50,750 nt of DNA from Cryobacterium fucosi (lineage in GTDB: Bacteria > Actinomycetota > Actinomycetes > Actinomycetales > Microbacteriaceae). Location: positions 1 through 50,750 of the forward strand of contig NZ_SOHH01000121.1 of NCBI RefSeq assembly GCF_004403515.1, given 5' to 3'. The notes beneath the pieces were generated by a model. That model saw nothing but the letters and a program-made list of their open reading frames with translations. It was not told the origin of the DNA and did not search any database. Shown in pieces: positions 17,027-25,206 of the stretch; position 1 is the first letter of the stretch, and the number at the start of each line of letters is the position of its first letter. Made by a program: the position numbers and the translations under genes.

Positions 17027-18211
17027 ATGGCGCACACTCTATCCACGGGCTCGGGCGTGGTGCTCGGCCTGATCCGATCCGGCCTCGCCACCACCCGCAG
17101 CGACCTCATCGACCAGCTCGGCTGGTCGCGGATCACCCTGGCGCGGCGTCTGGACGAACTGCTGCTCGCGTCGATCGTGGTGAGTGTGGGGCAACTCGAT
17201 TCCCGCGGCGGCCGCCCGCCCGAGGAGTTCGCGGTCAATCCGCACGCCGGCCTGCTGCTCGCCGTGGACATTGGCGGGTCACACACCCGCCTGGCCATCA
17301 CCGACCTGGTCTCCACCATCCTCAGCGAGGATGAAGCCGACATCGGGCTGAGCGAGGGGCCGGCCGAGATCTTCGAATGGGCCGGCCAGGTCTTCGATCA
17401 CATGCTCGATCGGCTCGGCAAGACCCGCGCCGACGTGGTGGGGATCGGCGTGGGCGTGCCCGGCCCGGTCGATTTTGTGACCGGGCGACTCGCCACCCCG
17501 CAGGTGGACGCGCAGTGGGACGGCGTCTTGGTGAAGGACTATTTCGCCGGCCGCTTCGACAATGCCGTCTTCGCCGTTGACCGGGACGTGAACATCATGG
17601 CGCTCGCCGAGGCGCGGCGGGGCTGGAGCGAATACCGGGACGTCGCGGTGCTCAAGGCCGGCATCGGGGTCGGTCTGGCGTTTGTGCTCGACGGCTCGAT
17701 CTACCACGGCTCCCGGGGAGGCGCGGGCGATCTCAGCCCGGTGCGCTCCGGCGGAGCCCGCACCGAACGGCTTGAGACGATCGCCAGCGGCGCGGTGATC
17801 CGCCGCGAACTGCAGCGCCGGGGCTACCGCGTGCGCACCAGCAACGACATCGTCGGCCTCGCCAACCAGGGCGACCCCGAGGTGCTGCGGCTGCTCAGCG
17901 AGACCGGTACCGCCATCGGGCAGAGCCTGGCGCACGTGGTGGGCCTGCTCAACCCGCAGGCCGTGGTGGTCGGCGGCAACCTCGCCCAGGCCGGCGAGCC
18001 CTTCCTCGGCGCCATCCGCGACGCTATCTTCGCCGGCGCCCGGGACTTCGCCCTGCAGGGGCTGGTGGTGGAGAAATCCCGGCTCGGCCACATCGCCGGG
18101 ATTACGGGAGCCTCGCTCATCGCCCAGGACGCACTCTTCGAGGCCGACCGCATCAGCCGGCTTACCCGCGGCGGCCTGCCCGGTGTCTCCCTGCTCATTC
18201 CGTCGATCTGA
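17027..18211 (+). CDS. ROK-family transcriptional regulator
   Basis: 394 residues from ATG 17027, with GGAGGG 10 bases upstream. An N-terminal winged helix-turn-helix (TTRSDLIDQLGWSRITLARR) is followed by a ROK sugar-kinase-like domain with ADIGGSHTR-type phosphate loop (LLAVDIGGSHTRLAITDL) and GVGVPGPVDF. The CxCGxxGCxE zinc cluster of most ROK proteins is absent: where it should be, the sequence is LSPVRSGGARTERLETIASG. It probably senses the PTS substrate or its phosphate and represses the divergent tkt-deoC and downstream PTS genes through the shared palindrome (inference). Confidence 0.9.
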   Translation: MAHTLSTGSGVVLGLIRSGLATTRSDLIDQLGWSRITLARRLDELLLASIVVSVGQLDSRGGRPPEEFAVNPHAGLLLAVDIGGSHTRLAITDLVSTILSEDEADIGLSEGPAEIFEWAGQVFDHMLDRLGKTRADVVGIGVGVPGPVDFVTGRLATPQVDAQWDGVLVKDYFAGRFDNAVFAVDRDVNIMALAEARRGWSEYRDVAVLKAGIGVGLAFVLDGSIYHGSRGGAGDLSPVRSGGARTERLETIASGAVIRRELQRRGYRVRTSNDIVGLANQGDPEVLRLLSETGTAIGQSLAHVVGLLNPQAVVVGGNLAQAGEPFLGAIRDAIFAGARDFALQGLVVEKSRLGHIAGITGASLIAQDALFEADRISRLTRGGLPGVSLLIPSI

Positions 18212-18307
18212 TTCGCGCGGGAGCTCGGGGCAGTTCCCACGCTGCCCGCGCCCGCCATTCGCTGCCCACGACGCCACTTCGATACGCCAGGCAATCAGTT
18301 TCAAAAA

Positions 18308-18352
18308 ACTTTGGTTCATTTGTAGACAAAAGGTCGCTTAGGCTTGTACAGT
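18308..18352 (+). promoter_or_regulatory. PTS operon promoter with overlapping ROK-type operator
   Basis: The operator-like palindrome at 18308-18333 is the reverse-orientation partner of the tkt site. It overlaps a candidate -35 TAGACA (18323-18328); the -10 would be TACAGT (18347-18352) with an 18-bp spacer. Start of the first PTS gene is 58 bp further on. Confidence 0.55.
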
Positions 18353-18410
18353 CATCCCAATCGCCCTCGCAGTCAGGGGGTGGATCGAATCCAAACAACG
18401 GAGTTCATTC

Positions 18411-18869
18411 GTGGCATTCAACCTCGCCGAAGCACTGTCGTCCATCGTGACCCAGGCGGATGCAGCCGACTGGCGTGCCGCGATCCGTCTCGCCGGCGAC
18501 GGCCTCGTGTTGGGTGGAGCAACCACGGATGCCTACACCGACGAGATGATCGACGCTGTCGAAAAGCACGGCCCGTACATCGTCATCGCCCCGGGCATCG
18601 CCCTGGCGCACTCCCGACCGTCGCCGGCGGTTCTCACCGGCGGACTCAGCTGGGTGAGCCTGGCCACCCCCGTCGAATTCGGCAACAAGGCCAACGACCC
18701 CGTCAACCTCGTGATCGGGCTCGCCGCCGTCGACCACGACGCTCACCTCACAGTGATGCGTGCACTGGCCGGTGTTCTCGCCGACAGCTCGGCCATGGAG
18801 CGCCTCACCGCGGCCACCAGCCCCGACGACGTTCGCGCCGTGCTCCGCGGGCTCGCCTCGGTCGCGTAA
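18411..18869 (+). CDS. PTS EIIA, ascorbate/mannitol-fructose type
   Basis: The 152-residue cytoplasmic EIIA has the phosphorylatable histidine in PGIALAHSRPS (His67) and the family's TxxAYTDEMIDAVEKHGPYI lead-in. It passes phosphate from HPr to EIIB. GTG start with ACGGAG 6 bases before it. It is the first gene of an A-B-C operon after the ROK regulator. Confidence 0.9.
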   Translation: MAFNLAEALSSIVTQADAADWRAAIRLAGDGLVLGGATTDAYTDEMIDAVEKHGPYIVIAPGIALAHSRPSPAVLTGGLSWVSLATPVEFGNKANDPVNLVIGLAAVDHDAHLTVMRALAGVLADSSAMERLTAATSPDDVRAVLRGLASVA

Positions 18870-18932
18870 CGCGCGGCACAGCATCCACCCCACTCTTTTA
18901 CCCTCTTATCTCACCCAATCGAAAGGCACCCC

Positions 18933-19205
18933 ATGAAGATCGTCGCCGTCTGTGGAATGGGCATCGGTACGTCCGTGCTCCTGAAAATGAACGCCGAGAA
19001 GGTTCTCGCGAAGCTCGGTATTGATGCGGATGTCGAGGCCGCCGATATGGGCGTGGCCCGCGGCGCCGCGCAGACGGCCGAGATCGTGCTCACCTCCCAG
19101 GAGCTCGCCGAGGAACTCGGCGATGTGCCCGCCGAGGTCATCATCATCAACAACTTCTTCGATCTCGAGGAGATCACCGAGAAGCTCACCGCCGCCGTCG
19201 AGTAA
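18933..19205 (+). CDS. PTS EIIB, ascorbate (UlaB) type
   Basis: The 90-residue protein has the phosphocysteine loop at Cys7 (VAVCGMGIGTS), which marks lactate/ascorbate-type EIIB domains. GAAAGG lies before the ATG. It receives phosphate from EIIA and hands it to the sugar bound in EIIC. Confidence 0.92.
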   Translation: MKIVAVCGMGIGTSVLLKMNAEKVLAKLGIDADVEAADMGVARGAAQTAEIVLTSQELAEELGDVPAEVIIINNFFDLEEITEKLTAAVE

Positions 19206-19247
19206 ACCCTTTCACCTTCCCTTCTCACAGAATATGGAGCTCCCACA

Positions 19248-20774
19248 ATGGAGTGGCTCGTCGTCGTACTGAACTTCATCGGACAGCAGATTCTCAATGT
19301 GCCGGCCTATCTGATCGGCATCATCACCGCCATCGGCCTCATGGCGCTCAAGCGCAACTCCGGGCAAGTGATCGGCGGTGCTCTCAAGGCGGCGCTCGGC
19401 TTCCTGATCCTCGGTGCCGGCGCCAACGTGGTGGTGGGCTCCCTCGACCCGCTGGGCAGACTGATCCTCGCGGTGACCGGTGCCCAGGGCGTTATTCCGA
19501 CCAACGAGGTCATCACGGCCATCGCGCAGGAGCAGTTCGGCGCCCAGAGCGCCTACGTGCTCACCCTCGGGTTCCTGGTGATGCTTGCCCTGGCCCGCTT
19601 CACGCCGCTCAAGTACGTGTTCCTCACCGGGCACCACATGGTCTTCATGGCCACCATGCTCACCGTGGTGCTCTCCGTCGGCTTCGGTGACGGTGCCAGC
19701 TGGCTTGTGGTCGTCATCGGCGCCCTGCTGCTCGGCGTGATCATGGTGGTCATGCCCGCGTTCGCGCACCCCTGGACCAAAAAGATCACCGGCAACGACA
19801 CCATCGCGATCGGCCACTTCGGTACCCTGGGCTACATCGCCGCCGGTGCGGCGGGCCAGGCCGTGGGTCGTCGCAGCAAATCGACCGAAGACATCAAGTT
19901 TCCGCAGGGACTCAAGTTCCTGCGCGACTCGATGGTCGCCACCTCGTTGTCGATGGTTCTCATCTACATGGTCTTCGCCATCTGGGGCCTCATCGCCCTT
20001 CCAATGCAGGATGCGCTCGGCATCTTCGGCTCCGCCGACGCTGGCGCGTTCATCATGGCGGCCTTTGCACAGGCCCTGCAGTTCGGTGTGGGTGTCGCGG
20101 TCATCCTCTACGGTGTGCGCACGGTGCTCGGCGAGCTGGTGCCCGCGTTCCAGGGCATCGCCGAGAAGGTTGTGCCCGGTGCGCGTCCAGCGCTCGACAT
20201 CCCGATCGTGTTCCCGTTCGGCGCCAACGCCGTGCTCATCGGCTTCTTGAGCTCCTTCGCCGGTGGCCTCATCGCGCTGGGTGTGCTGGCAATCTGGCTG
20301 AACCCGATGTTCGGGCTCGCGCTGATCCTCCCCGGTATGGTTCCTCACTTCTTCACCGGGGGTGGAGCCGGTGTCTACGGCAATGCCACTGGCGGCCGCC
20401 TCGGCGCGATGATCGGTGGATTCGTCAACGGTGTGATCATCACCATCCTGCCCGCCATCCTGCTGCTGGTCCTCGGCGACCTCGGCTTCGCGAACAGCAC
20501 CTTCGGCGACGCCGACTTCGGTTGGTTCGGCACGCTCGTGGGTGTCAGCGTCGGTGTGGGCGGCGGGCTCGGAGTCATCCTCGCGATCCTCATCGCGGTG
20601 GTGCTGGTTAGCGTCGCGATCGTCTACCAGATTCGCGTTGTGGACAAGGGTTGGGTGCCCGGGGCCAAGCGTGACGCCTGGATCGCGGAGGAGAAGGCTG
20701 CCGAGAAGGCTGTTCTCGACGCCGAGAAGGCTCGTCGCAAGGCGGAGAAGGAAGCGGCGGCCGAGGCCGTCTAG
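19248..20774 (+). CDS. PTS EIIC permease, ascorbate (UlaA) family
   Basis: The 508-residue membrane transporter has about eleven hydrophobic segments and features of the L-Asc family (GHHMVFMATML, GGGAGVYGNATGGRLG). It ends in a charged cytoplasmic tail rich in Ala, Glu and Lys (from about 480) that makes it longer than typical UlaA. The family takes up L-ascorbate, but sugar specificity cannot be read from sequence. Co-location with deoC and tkt, and the absence of ulaD/E/F-type genes, makes a pentose or deoxypentose possible (inference). A strong hairpin follows 25 bp later. Confidence 0.9.
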   Translation: MEWLVVVLNFIGQQILNVPAYLIGIITAIGLMALKRNSGQVIGGALKAALGFLILGAGANVVVGSLDPLGRLILAVTGAQGVIPTNEVITAIAQEQFGAQSAYVLTLGFLVMLALARFTPLKYVFLTGHHMVFMATMLTVVLSVGFGDGASWLVVVIGALLLGVIMVVMPAFAHPWTKKITGNDTIAIGHFGTLGYIAAGAAGQAVGRRSKSTEDIKFPQGLKFLRDSMVATSLSMVLIYMVFAIWGLIALPMQDALGIFGSADAGAFIMAAFAQALQFGVGVAVILYGVRTVLGELVPAFQGIAEKVVPGARPALDIPIVFPFGANAVLIGFLSSFAGGLIALGVLAIWLNPMFGLALILPGMVPHFFTGGGAGVYGNATGGRLGAMIGGFVNGVIITILPAILLLVLGDLGFANSTFGDADFGWFGTLVGVSVGVGGGLGVILAILIAVVLVSVAIVYQIRVVDKGWVPGAKRDAWIAEEKAAEKAVLDAEKARRKAEKEAAAEAV

Positions 20775-20798
20775 CTTCACCAGTTCTTTGTTTGGCCA

Positions 20799-20829
20799 GA
20801 GGGCGGCCCCGCGGTGCGGGGTCGCCCTC
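20799..20829 (+). terminator. Hairpin terminator after the PTS operon
   Basis: A 14-bp GC-rich stem (GAGGGCGGCCCCGC / GCGGGGTCGCCCTC, one G-T pair) with a 3-nt loop; no long T-run, as common in actinobacteria. Confidence 0.7.
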
Positions 20830-20860
20830 ATCGTGTGTCTGTAGGCTGCTTCGCGGCTGA

Positions 20861-20995
20861 GGAGCACGCGGTGCTTACACCGACCCGAACATCGTCGAAC
20901 AGATCCGGGAGATCGCGCCGGAGGGCGTCGACCTGATCGTCGAGGTCGCGCCCGCCCAGAACGCGCGGCTCGACCTCGCCGTCATCCGCAACCGC
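20861..20995 (+). pseudogene. Quinone oxidoreductase copy 3, left fragment
   Basis: It encodes YTDPNIVEQIREIAPEGVDL and VEVAPAQNARLDLAVIRNR in frame, closest to copy 2 at 27127. It starts abruptly (no N-terminal half) and is cut at the 18-bp repeat 20978-20995. The gene continues at 25071 after the ABC transporter cassette; joining both parts over the repeat restores an open frame. Confidence 0.85.
20978..20995 (+). repeat. 18-bp direct repeat, left copy
   Basis: GCCGTCATCCGCAACCGC, identical to 25071-25088. The two copies bound a 4075-bp segment carrying the ABC transporter genes, as a target-site duplication or recombination site would. Confidence 0.9.
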
Positions 20996-21051
20996 AAGAC
21001 ATCAGCTGAGTCGTCGGATTCAACGGCGCGAGTACAGCCAGTTAACGCAAG

Positions 21052-21063
21052 ACGAACGTTCGT
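21052..21063. promoter_or_regulatory. Perfect palindrome upstream of ABC transporter
   Basis: ACGAACGTTCGT is a perfect 12-bp palindrome, 116 bp before the substrate-binding protein start. It looks like a TetR-type operator, but no such regulator gene is nearby. Confidence 0.35.
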
Positions 21064-21178
21064 TCAGATGGCCTGGAGAAGGATTTGCTGCGCCTTAGTG
21101 TGAAGTCACCGTTGCTAAAACTTGACCCGGTCGGTGAGTGGCCATCTGCCCTCTCGCGGCCCAGAAAAGGACTGACAA

Positions 21179-22246
21179 TTGAACAAGCGCACCCTCACCG
21201 CCACTCTTGCGGCCGTGCTTCTGGGCACCCTCGCGTTGACGTCGTGCAGCAGCACGGCAGGCGAGGCATCGTCGTCGGGGGACTCCTCCGGAACTCTCAT
21301 CGTTTACACGAACTCGAATTCCGATGGGCGCGGGGAATGGGTGACGGCGAAGGCGGCCGAGGCGGGGATGAAGATCGAGATCGTGGGGTTGGGCGGAGCA
21401 GACCTCGCCAACCGCATCGTCGCCGAGAAGAACAACCCGGTCGGCGACGTTGTCTTCGGACTGAACAACATGTTCTTCGAAACGCTCAAGTCAGAGGATG
21501 CCGTTTCTGCGTACACGCCGGAGTGGTCGGGGGATGTCGACAAGAGTGCCGGCGACGCCAAGGATGGGGCGTTCTGGCCCTTGGTCGAGCAGGCCATCGT
21601 CACCGTTTACGACACCAACACCGTCACCGGGGCTGACGCGCCGACGCAGGTCAGCGACCTGTGGGAGGACGCCGCATACGACGGCCGATACGAGGTGAAC
21701 ACCAGCCTCGGCCAGGCCACCCCCCAACTGGTTCTCGCCGGTTTGCTCGCACCCTACGCCGACAAGAAGGGCGACCTGGGCATCTCTGATGCCGGCTGGA
21801 AGCAGGTGCAGGACTACTACAAGCACGGTTCCCCTGCCGTCGAGGGCACCGACCTGTATGCGCGCCTGACCCGCGACGAGGTCGACTACGGCGTGCTCCC
21901 CAGCAGCGGGATCACCAGCCGCGACGCCGAATACGCCACCAAGACCGGCGTGATCAGCCCGAAAGACGGTGTCCCCTACGTCACCGAGCAGATCGCGGTC
22001 ATCAACGGCACCCCTCGCCAGGGCCAGGCCGAAAAGTTCATCGACTGGTTCGGCAGCGCCGACGTTCAGGGCGAGTTCGCCGCTGAATTCGCCTCCTTCC
22101 CGGTGAATGAAAAGGCACGCGCGCAGGCGCTCCCCGAGGTCGTTGCGCTGATCGAATCCCTCCCCAAGCAGGACATCGACTGGTCGCTGACCCGCGAACG
22201 GATCTCCGAGTGGGTCGAAAAGACCGAGCTCGAGTACCTGCCCTAG
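21179..22246 (+). CDS. ABC transporter substrate-binding lipoprotein (ferric iron type)
   Basis: 355 residues from TTG 21179, with AAAAGGA upstream. The signal peptide ends in a lipobox (LALTSC, Cys23) followed by a Ser/Gly linker. The mature domain has type II periplasmic-binding features of the Fe3+/AfuA-like group: TLIVYTNSNSDGRGEWVTAK, FGLNNMFFETL, VPYVTEQIAVINGTPRQGQA. Genes for ATPase and fused permease follow at once. Iron is the best guess; phosphonate or polyamine substrates use related proteins and are not excluded. Confidence 0.88.
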   Translation: MNKRTLTATLAAVLLGTLALTSCSSTAGEASSSGDSSGTLIVYTNSNSDGRGEWVTAKAAEAGMKIEIVGLGGADLANRIVAEKNNPVGDVVFGLNNMFFETLKSEDAVSAYTPEWSGDVDKSAGDAKDGAFWPLVEQAIVTVYDTNTVTGADAPTQVSDLWEDAAYDGRYEVNTSLGQATPQLVLAGLLAPYADKKGDLGISDAGWKQVQDYYKHGSPAVEGTDLYARLTRDEVDYGVLPSSGITSRDAEYATKTGVISPKDGVPYVTEQIAVINGTPRQGQAEKFIDWFGSADVQGEFAAEFASFPVNEKARAQALPEVVALIESLPKQDIDWSLTRERISEWVEKTELEYLP

Positions 22247-22269
22247 GGCTCGGCCCGGGACGAACTGGC

Positions 22270-23283
22270 ATGATCAGATTCGAGAACGTCGAAGTGAGCT
22301 TCGGCGAGAAGATCGCCATCCCCGACCTGAACCTCGAGATCGAGCAGGGTGAGTTCTTCACCCTGCTCGGGCCCTCCGGGTGCGGGAAGACGACGGCCCT
22401 GCGCACGCTTGCCGGGTTCATCGAACCGTCCCGGGGTGAGATCTACATCGATGGGAAGGTGGCCACCCGGCTGCCGAGCGAAAAGCGCAGCGTGGGCATG
22501 GTCTTCCAGAACTACGCGCTGTTCCCCAGCATGAGCGTGCGGGAGAACATCGCGTTCGGCCTCCGGGTGCGGAAGACCAGGAAAGCCGAAACGGCGCTCC
22601 TCGTCGACGAGATCGCCGCCCAAGTCGAGCTCACCTCGGAGCAGCTCGCCAAGAACGTGTCCGAACTCTCCGGTGGCCAGCAGCAGCGGGTCGCCATCGC
22701 CCGTGCCCTCGTGCTCAAGCCGCGCATCCTGCTGCTCGATGAGCCCCTGTCCAACCTCGACGCCAAGCTGCGCGTGCAGTTGCGCGAACAGCTGAAGAAC
22801 CTGCAGCGCGAACTCGGCATCACCACGGTGTACGTCACGCACGACCAGGAAGAAGCTCTCACCATGAGCGACCGGATCGCCGTGTTCAACCATGGCGTGG
22901 TCGAGCAGGTAGGCACCCCGGAGGAGATCTACAACCGCTCCGGCACCGAGTTCGTCTGCACCTTCGTCGGTGCGATGAACAGGCTTTCGGGTGATGTCGT
23001 GCACCAGCTTCGCCAGCGCGGTGGCACCGGTCTCGCGGCGGCGAAAACGTCGTACCTGCGCCTGGAGAAGGTGTCGTTGCACGCGCCCACGGGCGCCACT
23101 GCCGCGATTCGGCTCGACGGTGTCGTTGCCGGCCGTTCGTATCACGGCTCTCACAGCACCTACACGATCGACAGTCACGGCAGCAGCATCCGCGCTCTGG
23201 TCCCCGAGGGCGGCGGATGTCCGCTCGAACCAGGTTCTGCGGCGCAGCTGTATATCGACCCGTCGTCGGTCCTGCAGTACTAG
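22270..23283 (+). CDS. ABC transporter ATP-binding protein (FbpC-like)
   Basis: 337 residues from ATG 22270. Walker A GPSGCGKT (34-41), Q-loop VFQNYALFPSMSV, signature LSGGQQQRVAIARAL, Walker B ILLLDEPLSNLD, and switch His in YVTHDQEEAL are all present. The C-terminal 100 residues form a TOBE-like domain. It powers import with the permease that starts 12 bp downstream. Confidence 0.93.
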   Translation: MIRFENVEVSFGEKIAIPDLNLEIEQGEFFTLLGPSGCGKTTALRTLAGFIEPSRGEIYIDGKVATRLPSEKRSVGMVFQNYALFPSMSVRENIAFGLRVRKTRKAETALLVDEIAAQVELTSEQLAKNVSELSGGQQQRVAIARALVLKPRILLLDEPLSNLDAKLRVQLREQLKNLQRELGITTVYVTHDQEEALTMSDRIAVFNHGVVEQVGTPEEIYNRSGTEFVCTFVGAMNRLSGDVVHQLRQRGGTGLAAAKTSYLRLEKVSLHAPTGATAAIRLDGVVAGRSYHGSHSTYTIDSHGSSIRALVPEGGGCPLEPGSAAQLYIDPSSVLQY

Positions 23284-23295
23284 AGGGGAGCATCC

Positions 23296-25041
23296 GTGCG
23301 CAATTCGTCGTGGGCCTCGATGTTCCGATCCCCGTTCGTGGTCATCGTCAGCCTGGTGACGCTATGGTTCGTGGCGACGTTCCTGGTCTTCCCGAATGCC
23401 AACCTGCTCATTTCAACGTTCCTGCCGCAGGGCCAGTTCAGCTTTCGAGCCATCGACAAACTGGTCAGCTCCGAACGCGCGATGAACAGCCTCTGGCACA
23501 GCTTCGCGCTGGCCGCCACGCTGGCCGTCACGGTGAACGTCGTCGGAATCTTCATCGTTCTCGTCACGGACTATTTCAAGATCCGTGGGGCACGGATGCT
23601 GTGGCTCGGCTATGCCACCACGCTCATCTACGGCGGAATCGTGCTCGCCGCCGGTTACAACTTCATCTACGGGCGCTACGGATTCGTCACCAACGCCGTG
23701 CGCAACTGGTTTCCGGAGATCGACCCGAACTGGTTCTCCGGGTACTTCGCGGTCGTCGTTGTGATGACACTGGCCACGACGACCAACCACATGCTTTTCC
23801 TGGGATCGTCGCTGGCCAAGATCGACTACCAGACCATCGAGGCGGCCCGCAACATGGGCGCATCGACCATGAGCATCCTCTGGCGGATCGTGCTGCCCGC
23901 CCTGCGGCCGATGATCTTCGCCGTGACCGTGCTCACGTTCCTGACCGGCCTCGGTGCCCTGACGGCGCCGCTTGTGTTGGGCGGCACCGACTTCCAGACG
24001 ATCGCCCCGATGATCCTCACCTTCTCCAAGAGCACCGGGTCGCGCGACCTCGCCGCCCTGCTCGCCGTCATCCTCGGTCTGGCGACCATCGTGCTGCTGG
24101 CCATGATGAACCGGGTCGAGAAGTCAGGGGTGTACTTCTCGGTGGCGAAGGTGGCGACACCGCTGCAGAAACAGAGAATCCCGAACCGATTCGCGAACGC
24201 TGCCGTGCACGTGGCCGCCTACGTCCTCTTCGTCGTCTACGCGACGCCGGTTCTGCTCATCGTTCTGTTCTCCTTCCTGCAATCGAGCGCCATCCTCACC
24301 GGCAGCATCACCTGGGGCGACTTCACCCTCGACAACTACGCCACGGTGTTCGGCACGCCCGCGGTGCTCCGACCCTTCGTGGTCAGCGTCGTCTACAGCG
24401 CGCTGGCGTCGGCGATCGTCGTCGGCGGGATGCTGTTCGTCTCACGCGTGCTGCAGAAACACCGCAACCCGGTCACCACCATGCTGGAATACCTGCTGCA
24501 CATTCCCTGGATCCTGCCGACGATTCTCATCGCCCTTGCCCTCGTCATGACGTTCGACCGCCCCAACGCGATGGTCGGCGGCCAGGTGCTCACGGGAACG
24601 ACGAGTCTGCTGCTGATCGCCTACGTGATCGTGAAGGTCCCGTTCACGTTGCGATTGCTCAAGGCTGCTTTTGCGTCCGTACCCGAGTCACTGGAGGATG
24701 CCGCCCGCATCCTCGGTGCCGGGTCGATGTTCACCCTTCGCAAGGTGCTGGTTCCGCTGATTCTTCCTACCGCAGCCGCGATCACGGCGCTCAACTTCAA
24801 CAGCCTGCTCGATGACTACGACGCAGCCGTGTTCCTCTACCATCCCCTCTACCAACCGCTGGGCGTCGCAATCAAGGCCAGCACGGAGGGCGAGAACAAC
24901 GTCGACTCGATGTCGATCACGTTCGTCTACACCGTGCTGCTCATGATCATCATGGGGTTCACGATGTATCTGGTCTATGGGCGAGGCGGTTCGTCGACGA
25001 GGCGCCGCAAGCGACGCGCGGGGACTGTGACGGTGAAATAG
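23296..25041 (+). CDS. ABC transporter permease, two fused membrane units (FbpB-like)
   Basis: The 581-residue protein holds about twelve transmembrane segments in two halves, each with an EAA-type loop that contacts the ATPase (AARNMGASTMSILWRIVLPA in the first, EDAARILGAGSMFTLRKVLV in the second). Such tandem permeases are typical for ferric iron transporters. GTG start after GAGGGGAG. It is the last gene of the three-gene operon; no clear terminator follows before the 18-bp repeat at 25071. Confidence 0.9.
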   Translation: MRNSSWASMFRSPFVVIVSLVTLWFVATFLVFPNANLLISTFLPQGQFSFRAIDKLVSSERAMNSLWHSFALAATLAVTVNVVGIFIVLVTDYFKIRGARMLWLGYATTLIYGGIVLAAGYNFIYGRYGFVTNAVRNWFPEIDPNWFSGYFAVVVVMTLATTTNHMLFLGSSLAKIDYQTIEAARNMGASTMSILWRIVLPALRPMIFAVTVLTFLTGLGALTAPLVLGGTDFQTIAPMILTFSKSTGSRDLAALLAVILGLATIVLLAMMNRVEKSGVYFSVAKVATPLQKQRIPNRFANAAVHVAAYVLFVVYATPVLLIVLFSFLQSSAILTGSITWGDFTLDNYATVFGTPAVLRPFVVSVVYSALASAIVVGGMLFVSRVLQKHRNPVTTMLEYLLHIPWILPTILIALALVMTFDRPNAMVGGQVLTGTTSLLLIAYVIVKVPFTLRLLKAAFASVPESLEDAARILGAGSMFTLRKVLVPLILPTAAAITALNFNSLLDDYDAAVFLYHPLYQPLGVAIKASTEGENNVDSMSITFVYTVLLMIIMGFTMYLVYGRGGSSTRRRKRRAGTVTVK

Positions 25042-25070
25042 CCGCGCATCGCCCCGATCTGTGATGTGCG

Positions 25071-25088
25071 GCCGTCATCCGCAACCGC
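25071..25088 (+). repeat. 18-bp direct repeat, right copy
   Basis: GCCGTCATCCGCAACCGC, identical to 20978-20995. The flanking bases differ on both sides, so the repeat is exactly 18 bp. Confidence 0.9.
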
Positions 25089-25155
25089 GGGTCGATCGCG
25101 GTCTATGCCAACGACGGCGGCGACCAGGTGACCCTCGACGTGTCGGCCGGGTGAG
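25071..25155 (+). pseudogene. Quinone oxidoreductase copy 3, right fragment
   Basis: It continues the left fragment: AVIRNRGSIAVYANDGGDQV, then TLDVSAG-stop. Compared with the intact copies, about 90 codons are missing between two TCGACGTG octamers, suggesting deletion between short direct repeats before or after the cassette arrived. Confidence 0.85.
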
Positions 25156-25206
25156 CTCCGGCGCTCGAACAGACCAGACAGCGCGGGTTCGGGGGAGACC
25201 AGAAAC

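Noticed and set aside
19212-20867. Minus-strand open frame of 551 codons opposite the PTS permease
   Set aside because: His/Glu/Asp-rich composition typical of an antisense high-GC shadow; the plus strand encodes a clear EIIC.
21000-25070. ABC cassette as a classical transposon
   Set aside because: No transposase, integrase or terminal inverted repeats beyond a shared ACATCA; only the 18-bp flanking repeat supports mobility.
20880-25160. Third intact quinone oxidoreductase gene
   Set aside because: The N-terminal half and about 90 C-terminal codons are missing, and the rest is split by 4 kb.
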